Shown: positions 36,427-46,100 of the stretch, piece by piece | How positions within the stretch are numbered: position 1 is the first letter of the stretch | Layout: the number at the start of each line of letters is the position of its first letter | Assembly (NCBI RefSeq): GCF_900111245.1 | Contig: NZ_FOGO01000002.1 | Location: 558,001-622,000, forward strand | Length of the DNA: 64,000 nucleotides | Source of the DNA: Streptomyces qinglanensis | Lineage (GTDB): Bacteria > Actinomycetota > Actinomycetes > Streptomycetales > Streptomycetaceae | Direction: 5' to 3' | Notes under the pieces: generated by a model | What the model saw: the letters and a program-made list of their open reading frames with translations, nothing else | What the model was told of the DNA's origin: nothing | Databases searched by the model: none | Position numbers and translations under genes: made by a program

Positions 36427-36602
36427 CCCTGTGCGCCGACCGGCCGAATGCCTCGCGGGCCAGGCAGCGGTACGGGGGGCGCGGAGCCAGGCGGGACTCA
36501 CGTCAATTACGGGGAACGGCTTGGAATCCCGGCCGCAGTTCTATTAACGTCCGATAACGCAGCACGGTCGTCACTGCCGTCACGGAAGACGGCACCGTGC
36601 GC

Positions 36603-36788
36603 CGTCGCCGAATCCCGCACGCGGTGCAACAGCAGCACCCGATCGGCCGCACAGCACCGTGGGAACCGGGGAACCACCCCTCCTCGTCAGCCGGACGAGG
36701 GGGACGGGGTGAATCGGACGCCCTTGCGAGAGGACGCCCGTAGGAGACCTTCCTGCTCCGAACCCGTCAGCTAACCCGGTAGGCGAGA
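36603..36788 (+). promoter_or_regulatory. ydaO/yuaA-type c-di-AMP riboswitch
   Basis: The leader of the M23 peptidase gene contains the ydaO landmarks in order: TCGCCGAATCC (36605-36615), GGGAACCGGGGAACCA (36661-36676), GGGGTGAATC (36706-36715), CGTAGGAGACC (36739-36749) and CTCCGAACCCGTCAGCTAAC (36756-36775) with CCGGTAGGCGA. The closing helix pairs TCGCC (36605-36609) with GGCGA (36782-36786). Only 25 bases separate it from the GTG start, and the ribosome binding site lies immediately after P1. c-di-AMP binding normally turns such genes off. The rest of the gap (36427-36602) should hold the promoter. Confidence 0.92.
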
Positions 36789-36811
36789 AGGAAGGAAAGG
36801 AGAGCGCCCCC

Positions 36812-38113
36812 GTGGCCTCCAGATCCCAGGGCTTCGTCGGCCACGCGTCCCAGGCGGACGCGTACGCCCCACCCGCCGACCACGCCGGACCGGCAGCACC
36901 CTACGGCCAGGCCGCGTCCCAGGGCCCCGTCCCAGGACGGCCGGGACGGTCTACGTATGCCGTCTCCGCCGTCTCCGCCGGCCCCGGCCCCGTGCCGCCG
37001 CGCCATGACGGGCGGGACACCGGTGACACGCCTGCTGTTCGTCCCACTGATGCCGCCGATGACGAGTCGTGGGAGGACTGGAACCCCTCGGAGGACTCCG
37101 CCATTCCGGTACGGGGACGGCACCGGGTCGCCAAGCAGCGTGCCGGAGGCGTGGCGCGGGGCGGCACCGTCCTGGGAGTCGGCATGATCGCAGCCGTCGG
37201 CGCCGGCGGTATGGCGACCGCCCAGGACCGGGACCCCGGCACGATATCCGTGCCCGACGTGGACACCGCCGCCGACGCGCTCCGCAGCATCTCCGACCGG
37301 CTGCCCGACGCCGAGGACCTGCCCGGCATCGGCAGCCTGGTCTCCGAGAACGCCGAAGGCACGACGGACTCCGGCAGCGCCGGGAACACGTCAGCCGGCC
37401 CCCTCAGCCAGGCCGGGCTGTCCGACGAGGACGGGGCGGCGGGCCGCACCGACGCGGGCGAGGCTCTGCGCGCCCGCATCCTCGAACAGGCTGAACGTCA
37501 CCGCTCCGCGGCGGACGAGGCAGCCCGCGAGAAGGCGGCCCGGCAGGCCGCGAGCGCGGCAGCGGCGGAAGCCGCCGAACGGGCCGCCGCTGCCGAAGAG
37601 GCGAAGGAAGAGGCGAAGCAGGAGCGGGCGCGCGAGGAGGCCGCCGAGCAGGAACGCAAGGCGGAGGCCGAGCGGAAGCGCAAAGCCGAAGCGGCCCGTC
37701 GGGCCGAACTCGCCCGCAGCTACACGGCGCCGCTCGCCTCCTTCCAGCTCAGCGCCGGATTCGGCCAGGCAGGCGGCATGTGGCAGAGCGACCACACCGG
37801 ACAGGACTTCGCCGCCCCCAACGGCACCCCCGTCAAGGCCGTCCACAGCGGAACGGTCAAGGAGGCGGGCTGGGCCGGTTCGTACGGCTACCGCGTCGTG
37901 CTGCGGCTGGAGGACGGGACGGAACTCTGGTTCTGCCACCTCTCCTCCATGACCAGGTCGGCGGGCGACAAGGTCGGCACCGGCGATGTCATCGGCCGGG
38001 TCGGCTCCACCGGCAACTCCACCGGGCCCCATCTGCACGTCGAGGTCCGCCCGCACGGCGGCGACCCGGTGGACCCGCTGCCGTGGCTCCGCGACAAGGG
38101 AGTCAAGGTCTGA
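36812..38113 (+). CDS. M23-family cell-wall peptidase under c-di-AMP riboswitch control
   Basis: A 433-aa exported LytM-type endopeptidase acting on peptidoglycan cross-links. It begins at GTG 36812 with GGAAAGGAG upstream. Parts: a cytoplasmic or low-complexity N-terminus (~1-112), an export/membrane segment (~113-137, ending MATAQ), a Glu/Lys/Ala coiled coil (~210-305) and the M23 domain (~310-430). The zinc-site residues are visible: His and Asp in DHTGQDFAAP, and the HLHVEV motif near the C-terminus. Riboswitch control is typical of Streptomyces cell-wall lytic enzymes. A 16-bp terminator stem follows. Confidence 0.95.
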   Translation: MASRSQGFVGHASQADAYAPPADHAGPAAPYGQAASQGPVPGRPGRSTYAVSAVSAGPGPVPPRHDGRDTGDTPAVRPTDAADDESWEDWNPSEDSAIPVRGRHRVAKQRAGGVARGGTVLGVGMIAAVGAGGMATAQDRDPGTISVPDVDTAADALRSISDRLPDAEDLPGIGSLVSENAEGTTDSGSAGNTSAGPLSQAGLSDEDGAAGRTDAGEALRARILEQAERHRSAADEAAREKAARQAASAAAAEAAERAAAAEEAKEEAKQERAREEAAEQERKAEAERKRKAEAARRAELARSYTAPLASFQLSAGFGQAGGMWQSDHTGQDFAAPNGTPVKAVHSGTVKEAGWAGSYGYRVVLRLEDGTELWFCHLSSMTRSAGDKVGTGDVIGRVGSTGNSTGPHLHVEVRPHGGDPVDPLPWLRDKGVKV

Positions 38114-38123
38114 GGCCACCGCG

Positions 38124-38161
38124 CGTCGTGCTCCGGCGCCGACCCGCGCCGGAGCACGACG
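38124..38161. terminator. 16-bp perfect stem-loop after the M23 gene
   Basis: Arm 38124-38139 (CGTCGTGCTCCGGCGC) pairs perfectly with 38146-38161 around a 6-base loop, 10 bases after the stop codon. The downstream arm is also the start of a 15-bp tandem repeat. Confidence 0.88.
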
Positions 38162-38229
38162 ACATCGGGCACGACGACATCGGGCACGACGACATCGGGC
38201 ACGACGACATCGGGCACGACGACATCCGG
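38155..38229 (+). repeat. 15-bp tandem repeat, five copies
   Basis: Units CACGACGACATCGGG at 38155-38169, 38170-38184, 38185-38199 and 38200-38214 are identical; the fifth (38215-38229) is slightly changed. The first overlaps the terminator arm. It could mark recent slippage; no coding role. Confidence 0.92.
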
Positions 38230-38315
38230 GACGCCCGGTGGCACCGGGGCACGCCGTCCGGGACGCCCGGTGTGCGCGCACGCGGGACCGCCCGACGCCG
38301 CGCTACCGTCGCGGC

Positions 38316-39269
38316 ATGCAGATGAATGCCGACAGGAAGATCGGTCAACTGTCCGTCTCGCCGCTCGTGCTCGGCGGCAACGTCTTCGGCTGGACGGCCG
38401 ACACCCCCACCTCGTTCGCCGTGCTCGACGCCTACACCGACGCCGGCGGCAACGTCATCGACACGGCCGACGGCTATTCGGCCTGGGTGGAGGGCAACAG
38501 GGGCGGCGAGTCGGAGACCGTCATCGGCGAGTGGCTCGCCGCGCGTGGCCCCGCCGTACGCGACAGCGTCGTCGTCTCCACCAAGGTGGCCCGCCACCCC
38601 GCTCACATGGGTCTCGCCCCGGCCACCATCAAGGCCGCCTGCGAGGATTCGCTGCGCCGCCTGCGGACGGACCGCATCGACCTCTACTACACGCACTTCG
38701 ACGACGAATCGGTCGAGGTCTCCGACATCGTCTCCGCGCTCGACGACCTCGTCAGGGAGGGCAAGGTCCGCGAGATCGCCGCCTCGAACATCTCCCCCGC
38801 CCGTCTCGCCGCGTCGCTCGCGTTCAGCGACCGGGAAGGCGCTGCGCGGTACGTGGCGCTCCAGCCGCACTACAACCTCGTCTCGCGGGACACCTACGAG
38901 GGCGAACTCGAGGAGCTCGCCCGACGTGAGTCCCTGGCCGTCCTGCCGTACTACGCGCTGGCCTCCGGGTTCCTCACCGGCAAGTACCGTCCGGGCGAGG
39001 CCGTCCCGGAAGGGGCACGGGCGGGCAAGGCGGCCCGGCTCCTGGCCACCGAGCGGGGCCAGCGCGTCCTGGCCGCGCTAAACACCGTCGCCGCCGCGCA
39101 CCAGGCGTCCGAGGCCACCGTCGCGCTCGCCTGGCTCGCCGCACAACCGACCGTGACGGCCCCCATCGCCAGCGCCCGCGCAGTGGACCAGCTCCCCGCA
39201 CTACTGGCCGTCGCCGATCTGCGGCTCACCAACGACGAACTGCGCCTGCTGACGGACGCGTCCGCCTAA
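38316..39269 (+). CDS. aldo/keto reductase
   Basis: A 317-aa TIM-barrel NADPH-dependent oxidoreductase. The catalytic tetrad can be placed: Asp and Tyr in NVIDTADGYSAW, Lys in VVSTKVARH, His in YYTHFDDESV. The C-terminal half has YYALASGFLTGKYRPG and a nucleotide-binding PIASARAVDQL segment. It resembles the YajO/oxidoreductase Tas-like group; substrate unknown. ATG 38316 or the ATG two codons later is the start. No partner genes: it is preceded by the M23 terminator/repeat and followed by a repeat region. Confidence 0.92.
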   Translation: MQMNADRKIGQLSVSPLVLGGNVFGWTADTPTSFAVLDAYTDAGGNVIDTADGYSAWVEGNRGGESETVIGEWLAARGPAVRDSVVVSTKVARHPAHMGLAPATIKAACEDSLRRLRTDRIDLYYTHFDDESVEVSDIVSALDDLVREGKVREIAASNISPARLAASLAFSDREGAARYVALQPHYNLVSRDTYEGELEELARRESLAVLPYYALASGFLTGKYRPGEAVPEGARAGKAARLLATERGQRVLAALNTVAAAHQASEATVALAWLAAQPTVTAPIASARAVDQLPALLAVADLRLTNDELRLLTDASA

Positions 39270-39351
39270 CGCCTCGCCGGCAGGGCCGTACGCCGGTGAC
39301 CGCACCAGCCCGCGCGGCGGCGACGGCACCCGGCCGCGCATCAGGCAGGGC

Positions 39352-39438
39352 GGCACGGCGGTGCGCCCCCACGAGGGCACGGCGGTGCGCCCCCACGACG
39401 GCACGGCGGTGCGCCCGCACGACGGCACGGCCGTTCCG
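39352..39438. repeat. 24-bp tandem repeat
   Basis: Units GGCACGGCGGTGCGCCCCCA plus four bases at 39352-39375, 39376-39399, 39400-39423 and a partial fourth. The 276-base gap between the aldo/keto reductase and PPOX genes (39270-39545) contains nothing else recognisable. Copies are directly adjacent, with no spacers, so this is not a CRISPR array. Confidence 0.85.
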
Positions 39439-39545
39439 GGGCTCCGGACCCCGCCGTCCACCCGGGCGAGGGGAGCCGGAGACACACGCGTGCTCCGGTG
39501 GCACGAGAGCCCCCGAACACCGGGGGACGCGCCACCGGCAGCCGC

Positions 39546-39989
39546 TCAGCGCCGCTGCGGCTGGCCGTACACCCGTTCCACGGGAAGCCGCACCACCTGC
39601 CGCTGGTCGGCCACCATGGTGTCCCGGTACTCCGCCCAGTCCGGATGCTCGCCCCGGATCGCCCGGTACACCTCGATCAACTCCTCGACGGTCGCATCGT
39701 GCGGATCCTGCGCGGCGGGCGTCAGCTCCGCCGTCCCGTCCACCACCGTCCACGCCCACCCGTCACTGCTCGTCACGTGATAACTCGCCCGCGGATCCCG
39801 CGCCAGATTGCGGGACTTGACCCGGGTCGCCGTGATGGAGACCCGCAGCTGCCGCTTGTCCGGATCGAAGGTGTGGTTGACGTTGGACAGGTGCGGGCGA
39901 CCGTCCCGCCGCAGCGTGACGAGCACGCCCCGGTCGAGGTCGGAGAGGAGTCGGAGGAGCCGGACGTCTGTGTCGGGGGTGTTGGCCAC
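39546..39989 (-). CDS. PPOX-class F420-dependent oxidoreductase
   Basis: A 147-aa split-barrel flavin/deazaflavin enzyme. Features: LDRGVLVTLRRDGRPHLSNVNHTFDPDKRQLRVSITATRVKSRNLARDPRASYHV in pieces, with the GRPHLSNV and TKxxNLxRDPR-like cofactor-phosphate motifs, then VRLPVERVYGQ at the end. Streptomyces members reduce unknown substrates with F420H2. ATG 39989. It marks the last ordinary gene before the defence-like island and reads in the same direction as the left operon, but is separated from it by a hairpin. Confidence 0.9.
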   Translation of the reverse strand: MANTPDTDVRLLRLLSDLDRGVLVTLRRDGRPHLSNVNHTFDPDKRQLRVSITATRVKSRNLARDPRASYHVTSSDGWAWTVVDGTAELTPAAQDPHDATVEELIEVYRAIRGEHPDWAEYRDTMVADQRQVVRLPVERVYGQPQRR

Positions 39990-40088
39990 GGGATCTCCGG
40001 GGGTCTCGGTACGGAAGCGGGCAATGGTCGTATCGTTCCGGATTCGGCTCGAACACGCGGGGAGGTGCGGTGCACGGCGACGTGTACC

Positions 40089-40122
40089 GCGGGCTCGGGC
40101 GATCCCGCCCGTCCGAGCCCGC
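40089..40122. terminator. hairpin ending the left operon of the island
   Basis: GCGGGCTCGG (40089-40098) pairs with CCGAGCCCGC (40113-40122); the 14-base loop can pair internally (GGCG/CGCC type). It lies 48 bases beyond the stop of the short SF1 ATPase gene and is the natural end of the NERD-drmA-drmB-SF1 transcript, and thus the left edge of the island. Confidence 0.7.
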
Positions 40123-40169
40123 TGACCGGCCTGTGCGGACGTCCGGGTGGGTGTCGCGAGGGCCGCAGG

Positions 40170-41273
40170 TCAGACGGCATGTCGGGCCAGCAGGGATTCC
40201 GGGATGTCGGAGAGGATCGCGGGTTCCCGGGAACCGCGATGGGCGAGATGGAGGTCCTCGCGGGCACGCGTGCAGAGCACGAAGAAGCGAAGACGCGCGG
40301 CCACGCCGGTCGGGTCCTCCGTGTACGCGTCCAGATCGGGAACGAAGACGCTGTCGAACTCCAGCCCTTTCATGCTGTTCGTGTTCAGGATGCGGATGGG
40401 ACGGGTGGAGAAGTCGACGGCGTTCCGATACCGATCGTTGTGCACATATGCCTGGGTATGCGCGGCCAGTCCGAGGTTCGTGAGTCGACTCTGAATGTCC
40501 CGCTGCAGCCGGTTCGACCGACAGATGATCCCGATGCTCCGCTCGGGGTGGGCGGAGAAGTACCGGGAAATACCTGTGACGAGGTGATCCAGGGAAGGAA
40601 CCTTCAGGACCGTCGGTGTGCGACCCGCGCTCGTCGACGGAAGCGGAATCCGCTCCCCTCGTCCCTCCTGGAACTCGGATGCCAGCATGGCGATCTCCCG
40701 ACTGTTCCGACGGTTTCCGCGCAGGACCAGCGGAGGGGTCTGTGCCACGACTTCCCGGTGGATCTCGGAGACGGTGCTCTGGTCGTCCCCGATCTCCTGG
40801 TTCTCGTCCGCGAAGACGGTGATCCCGACACCGAGGACGCGGCACCACCGGTAGAAGTCGACAGGAAGCCCCTGGCCCTCGTCGACGACCAGGTGCGCCG
40901 TCGAGGTGACCCCCCGGACGATGCAGGTCTGCTGCATCTCGACCCAGGAGTGCCGCCATCCCTCTTCGTCGGTCGTCGGCGGATCCGAACCGAAGCGCTC
41001 GTTCCAGAAGTCCCGGATCCACCGGAAGGAGGTGGTGACCCGGACGGCCTCCGTGAGGTCGGGGGCCAACTGCGCGAGGTACTGATGCAGCACGTTGGAG
41101 CGGGTCAGGAGCACGACCTCGTGCCCGATCGTGGCCAGCGCCCAGGCACGGTAGACGGCCAGTACGGACTTTCCCGAGCCGGGACTGCCGGTGACGACGT
41201 GGCTGCCGCGGAACGGCAGATCGACGACCGCGTGCTGCTCGGTCTCGAGGTCGAGCAGGGAAGGCGCCCTCAT
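40170..41273 (-). CDS. short UvrD-like SF1 ATPase/helicase
   Basis: A 367-aa protein with SF1 motifs in order: Walker A GSPGSGKS (29-36), motif II DEGQ (131-134, in LVVDEGQGLP), motif III FADENQEIG, motif IV-like LRGNRRNSREIA, motif V NTNSMKGLEFDSVFVP and motif VI CTRAREDL. It lacks the large 1B/2B inserts of UvrD/Rep, so it may be a translocase or switch rather than a processive helicase. ATG 41273 overlaps the DUF1998 gene stop (ATGA). Last gene of the operon; the motifs resemble the helicase part of the NERD protein at the operon's start. Confidence 0.85.
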   Translation of the reverse strand: MRAPSLLDLETEQHAVVDLPFRGSHVVTGSPGSGKSVLAVYRAWALATIGHEVVLLTRSNVLHQYLAQLAPDLTEAVRVTTSFRWIRDFWNERFGSDPPTTDEEGWRHSWVEMQQTCIVRGVTSTAHLVVDEGQGLPVDFYRWCRVLGVGITVFADENQEIGDDQSTVSEIHREVVAQTPPLVLRGNRRNSREIAMLASEFQEGRGERIPLPSTSAGRTPTVLKVPSLDHLVTGISRYFSAHPERSIGIICRSNRLQRDIQSRLTNLGLAAHTQAYVHNDRYRNAVDFSTRPIRILNTNSMKGLEFDSVFVPDLDAYTEDPTGVAARLRFFVLCTRAREDLHLAHRGSREPAILSDIPESLLARHAV

Positions 41274-43171
41274 GACAGACCGACGGCTTCGGCGGATTCC
41301 TCCAACGCCGCACGGACGACGTCGCCGAAGAAGCCAGGGACGGAGCCGTCGCCGATCAGGAGGGTCCTGTCCAACAGAGAGTTGTCGATCTCGCAACTCG
41401 TCTCGGGGAGAAGTGTGCAGGCATGGCAGGCGGCCCGGTTGAGGTTTGCCAGTGACCTGCCGGTGGAGTCGGCGCAGAGCGGGTCCTGGGAGCACCACTG
41501 TGCCGATTCGAGCAGTCGGATCAATGTCTCGACGAGATTCGGTGGCTGCCCTTGGCGGACGAGTCCGCCCAGTGTTCCTTCGGTGTCCCCGGCGGCCGTG
41601 TAGATGAACACCCCCGCCTGGGGCGGATGGCCGCTCCCCGGGGGGTGGCTTCTCGCGTAGACGCGTTCGCGGAGCGAGGCCGCGTTGTAGCCGCTGTCGT
41701 AGGAGAGTTGACGAATGAACTGGTGCGCCAAGGTGTGCAGCATGACGAACCGGGGCAGCAGATCGGGCCCGGTCTTCCCTCTGAGCCAGTCCACCTTGAA
41801 CGAGGCTTCGAGATTTCTCCCGATCGACAGTGTTCTGTCGTGGACCGAGGGGATCCGCTCCCACGACCTGAGCCGTTCCTCGTCGACCGCGATGAAGATC
41901 CCTTCGCCGTAGGTCTCGACAGCAGGCAGCCACTGGGCGCGTGCACGGGTGTCGACGGAGACAACCCGCCCCCCTTCGCCCGCCTCGCCCTCGCCGGAAC
42001 TCGGTTCGTACCGGGAGAATCCTTCGAGTGCACGGACCTCGCGAATCCGGTCGGCGACGACGACCGTCGAGAGCTGCGCAGCCAACTCCCGCATCGAGAC
42101 GGGATCCCCGTCGCCGACGTCGAGGCCGACCCGGCGCACCGAGAAGGTCTTCGAGTCGACGGCGGACTCGGGGTCGGAGAACGCTGCCCATTCGGCGATG
42201 CTGAGGTCGTCGTCGGCATCGGTCGTGGACGGCGCCGGGGCGGTCTCGGCGGCATGACGACGTTCCAGGGACTCGACGAAGTCTTCGTCGACGCCGCAGG
42301 AGATGGCGATCAGAGTGCGGTAGGAGGGCGCCATGGGTCCGTTGTCGGCGCTCATCAGCATCGTCCAGTGCTTGTCGTTGACGACGGCCTGGGTCGCCTC
42401 GTCGTCCGCGGAGAAGCCGGAGGGTGCGGGGATGTCGATCGCGGAGTGTGTGAGGGGGAAGTAGACGTTCGAGGCGCCGCGTTGCACCGCCTGCGGCGTC
42501 TCCTCACAGACCTCCGCCTCGTCGGACTCCGATTCCCAGGGGTGTGTACCCGGGCACCGGAATCCGGACTTCCCGAGGATGTTCTGCCGACTGAGCCCGG
42601 CCAGGCTGCGACTGGCCCGGCAGACGGCGCAGCGCACATGCAGGGCCTCCAGACCGGACGAGTCCGGAGTGGCGACGAATCGGAGGCGACTGACCTGGCA
42701 CTGGCGCTGGGCGTGGTCGTCGCTCCGGGAATGGGCCCATCGGCGCCAGTCGAAATCGGCCATGTGACCTGCCCGGCACACCTGGATGAAACGCATCGGT
42801 GCCAATTGCACCTTTCCGGCGCACTGCCGGCATGTCGGTTGCTTGTTCCGGACCTCGTAATCGGGACGCCACCGCAACATGTTCCTGCACTGCGGGCAGA
42901 ACAACCATTTGGGAAATCGTACGTACAACGGTCCCGAGCGCGTCGTGTGAGCCGCCTTGCCGGAGGGGACGGCGGGGGCCGAGCGCAGACCGGGAACGCG
43001 CAGTTTGGCGACGAGCCGGGGTGCTTCCACCGCTTCGGCCGACGCCGCCCAACCCCGGGTGTCCTCGGCGACGAACGATTCGCCGCGCAGGTCGATGATC
43101 CCGCCGACACCGAACGGGACGATGGTCTGCGATCTGCGGACTTTGTGCCGGACGTCCTTCATCGGTGTCAC
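41270..43171 (-). CDS. drmB: DrmB-like DUF1998 protein
   Basis: A 633-aa protein. The N-terminal part has a probable zinc ribbon FCPQCRNML...CRQCAGK and further Cys pairs (CRAGH, CAVCRAS). The C-terminal DUF1998 region reads MLHTLAHQFIRQLSYDSGYNAASLRERVY in parts, GVFIYTAAGDTEGTLGGLV and a final Cys cluster (WCSQDPLC, CHAC). This is the architecture of DrmB, which in DISARM pairs with DrmA to bind and remodel DNA. GTG 43171 overlaps the drmA-like stop (GTGA); ATG 43162 is an alternative. The symbol is given by homology; membership in true DISARM is not implied. Confidence 0.85.
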   Translation of the reverse strand: MTPMKDVRHKVRRSQTIVPFGVGGIIDLRGESFVAEDTRGWAASAEAVEAPRLVAKLRVPGLRSAPAVPSGKAAHTTRSGPLYVRFPKWLFCPQCRNMLRWRPDYEVRNKQPTCRQCAGKVQLAPMRFIQVCRAGHMADFDWRRWAHSRSDDHAQRQCQVSRLRFVATPDSSGLEALHVRCAVCRASRSLAGLSRQNILGKSGFRCPGTHPWESESDEAEVCEETPQAVQRGASNVYFPLTHSAIDIPAPSGFSADDEATQAVVNDKHWTMLMSADNGPMAPSYRTLIAISCGVDEDFVESLERRHAAETAPAPSTTDADDDLSIAEWAAFSDPESAVDSKTFSVRRVGLDVGDGDPVSMRELAAQLSTVVVADRIREVRALEGFSRYEPSSGEGEAGEGGRVVSVDTRARAQWLPAVETYGEGIFIAVDEERLRSWERIPSVHDRTLSIGRNLEASFKVDWLRGKTGPDLLPRFVMLHTLAHQFIRQLSYDSGYNAASLRERVYARSHPPGSGHPPQAGVFIYTAAGDTEGTLGGLVRQGQPPNLVETLIRLLESAQWCSQDPLCADSTGRSLANLNRAACHACTLLPETSCEIDNSLLDRTLLIGDGSVPGFFGDVVRAALEESAEAVGLS

Positions 43172-46100
43172 ATTCCTCTCACGACGAGAAGGCATTCACG
43201 GTCGACGTTGCGCATCGACTGGGGTGTCTCCCACAGACCGTCCTGCTTGCCGAAATCGGTGAGAAGCGCTTCGTACGACCGTCCCTGGGGCCGGTAGTAG
43301 AGACGGGTTCCGTCACCGCGCGCGATCTCGGCCTGCTGCTGCCATTCTTCGATCAGCCGGTCCAGCTGTTCGGCCGCGGCCTCGACCTCGTCGGGATCGG
43401 CGCGACGCACATGGTCCACCACCAGATCGCGTATCCGCCGGACCTCGTCCGGGTGGTCGAGGATCTCGCCGGCTCTGTTCTCGGAATGGAGGCCCTTGAC
43501 CCCGTGCCGTACGAGGATGGTGAGCACCGCGTGCAGAGCCCGGTTGCGCGAGGGCATGGACCACGGGGTGATGCTGGTCGGTTCGACGTGCCGATAGAGG
43601 GAGCTGTGGTACACGCCGAACGATTCGTAATGGGACCGGTCCCGCGGTTTGGTGGAGCGGAAGAGCGTGACGATCAATCCGGGGACATGACGACGACCGA
43701 CGCGGCTGGTCGCCTGGATGTACTCCGAGGTGGTCTTGGGCTGGCCGTTCATGAGCATGAGGCCGAGCCGGGGGACGTCGACGCCGACGGAGAGCATGTT
43801 GGTCGTGGCGAGGAACGAGATGCTGCCGCGTTCCTCGAAGCTCTTGCCGAGACGCTCGAGGAGCCGTGGCTGCTCGGCCCGTGCGATGTTGCTGGTCAGC
43901 TCGACCACCGAGTCGTCGTCCAGCTTGCGTCGTCGGGAGTCGTCCTTCGTCAGATGGTCCAGGCGGGCCGGAATGTCGTCCCGTGCGATCGTGACCGTCC
44001 GCCCCAGTTCCCGAAGGCTGTTGTGGTAGGCGACCGCGGTCCAGTAGGCGTCGCGCGTGATGTCGTCGCCGATCTCCTTCGGGGCCTGCAGGGCCGCGGC
44101 ACCCACATGGACCGTCGACGTCGAGGCCGTGTGACCTTGTGCCATGACGCCGACGTACAGCCGGCCGGGCCTGTGCGTGTCGGGCGTGGCGAAGAACGAC
44201 TCGCCGGCCTTGATGCCGGCCGGCGGGAAGAGCTGTGTCGGGCGCCCGTAGAGGCCGCGGACCTGGTCCTCCGAACGGCGGATGGTCGCCGTCGACGCGA
44301 TGATCTTGGGCGTGGCGCCGTCGCGGCTGCACAGTTCGAGAATCGCCGATTCGTACAGGCCGACGGTCGTCCCCAGCGGGCCGGCCAGCAGATGCAGCTC
44401 GTCCTGGATCACGAGCGAGGGCGGCCGTCTGCCGTCCCTGCGTCCGAACAGGCTTCCGGCTTCCGATTCCCAGGCCAGCCGGGCGAACTTGTCCACGGTG
44501 CCGAGCACGAAGGTCGGCGGCTCGCGGTAGATCACCTCGTCCACCACGGAGACCGGCAGCCGCTCGTGGAACACACAGGTGGCGCGTGGACAGAAGAAGC
44601 CCGTCGTGACGCCGTCGGCCACGATGCCGAAATCCTTCTCCGCGCCCCGGCGCTCCGGCACGATCTCCGTTCCGCACCAGGGGCAACGTTCCAACAGGAA
44701 TCGGTCGTCGGGCGAGTTCGACTGCTTCAGCGCGGAGAGCTCGTCCTGTGCGTCCGCGATCCGGTTCGGCGTCGTCTGCTGGCCCACCCAGAGCCCGATG
44801 GAGACGGGCTCCTCCCCCAGGTCGTGCGAGAGCTCTCCATCGAATCCCAGCCTGATGTACTCCAGCGCGCAGACGGCGGTGGCCGTGCGCTGGAACTGTT
44901 GTGTGGTGAGCAGACTCAGGGTGTAGCGGCTCAGTACGGCGGTGCCGCCGCCTTCCGCACCGAACCGCAGCCGACGCCAGAGGATCTCGAAGCACGCGGT
45001 GAGGAGATACGCCTCCGTCTTGCCTCCGCCGGTCGGGAACCAGATGAGATCGACCGTCTCCCGGTCCTCGTGGCCGGGGTTCATCAGGCCCTCGACCACG
45101 AGCAGGAAGTACGCGAGCTGGAAGGGGTGCCAGGCGTAGTCGTCCGGCGGTTCGGTCAGCTCGACGAGGTCGCTCGTCCTGGTCCGTCGGCTGCCCGCCA
45201 GTTCCGGACGGCTGTGCAGCATCTGGAGCGCCATCGCGCGGTTGGCGAGGCGAAAGGCCGCACGGGCTGCGGCTCCCGCAGGGGTCGACGCGGTGAGGGC
45301 GTCGATACCGGACGAGATGCGGTCGACCGCGCGCGCGATGCGGTCGAGGATCCGCGCGGCGGGGGCGGCGGCCCACGGTTTGAGGGATGCCGCCTGCCGG
45401 CGTTGGGCGTCGAGCCAGGTGCGGTAGTCGTGAGCGAACGCGCGCAGCTCCGCGCCGAGGGCTTCCGACGAGAGGTCCGTTCGCGACAGGTGGGCGAGCC
45501 GGAGCACGGGGAGGCCCCGGGGGCCGTCGGGCTTGATGTGCGCGACCACCTGCCGCGGCATGACCTGGGCCCGGACGGAGGTGACCGGTGCGGGCACGTC
45601 GTCACCCCCGCTGTCCCCGCCGTCCCCGCCGTCCCATTCGACGGCGCATCCGTGCCCCACGGCCCGGGTCACGACGTGCTGGTACTGGACGCGGAGCTCC
45701 TGCTCCTCCTCGTCACGACTGTTGAGACGGGTGCTCGGATACTCGAGTACCTTCCCGCCGACCGTCGTGGCGCTCAACCCGGCCTGGAAGAGCATCAGAT
45801 CGCGGTCCTTGTGGGTGCTCTCCTCCTCGTCGTGCGCGTTCGCCAGCACGCACGTCACGAGATGTCCCGCAGCGTAGGGACGCCATCGGACGTGCAGACG
45901 CCCGTGCCCCTCCAGCACGGGTGTCCAACTCGGGCCGTCCTTCTCGACGGTCGTGTGCGAGACGAGCCGCGGCTGCCTGTGCCAACTGCGGCGTCCGCCC
46001 TCGCGGTGAGTGAGATAGCGCGACGCCTCGCACCTCACCCCGATCTCCCGTGCGTCGGTGAAGAAGGAGAAGCCGAGGGACGACGGAAGCCACGCATTCG

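Noticed and set aside
39352..39438. 24-bp repeat considered as a CRISPR array
   Set aside because: Units are directly adjacent with no unique spacers, and no cas genes are near; it is a simple tandem repeat. The same reasoning excludes 38155-38229 and 34592-34723.
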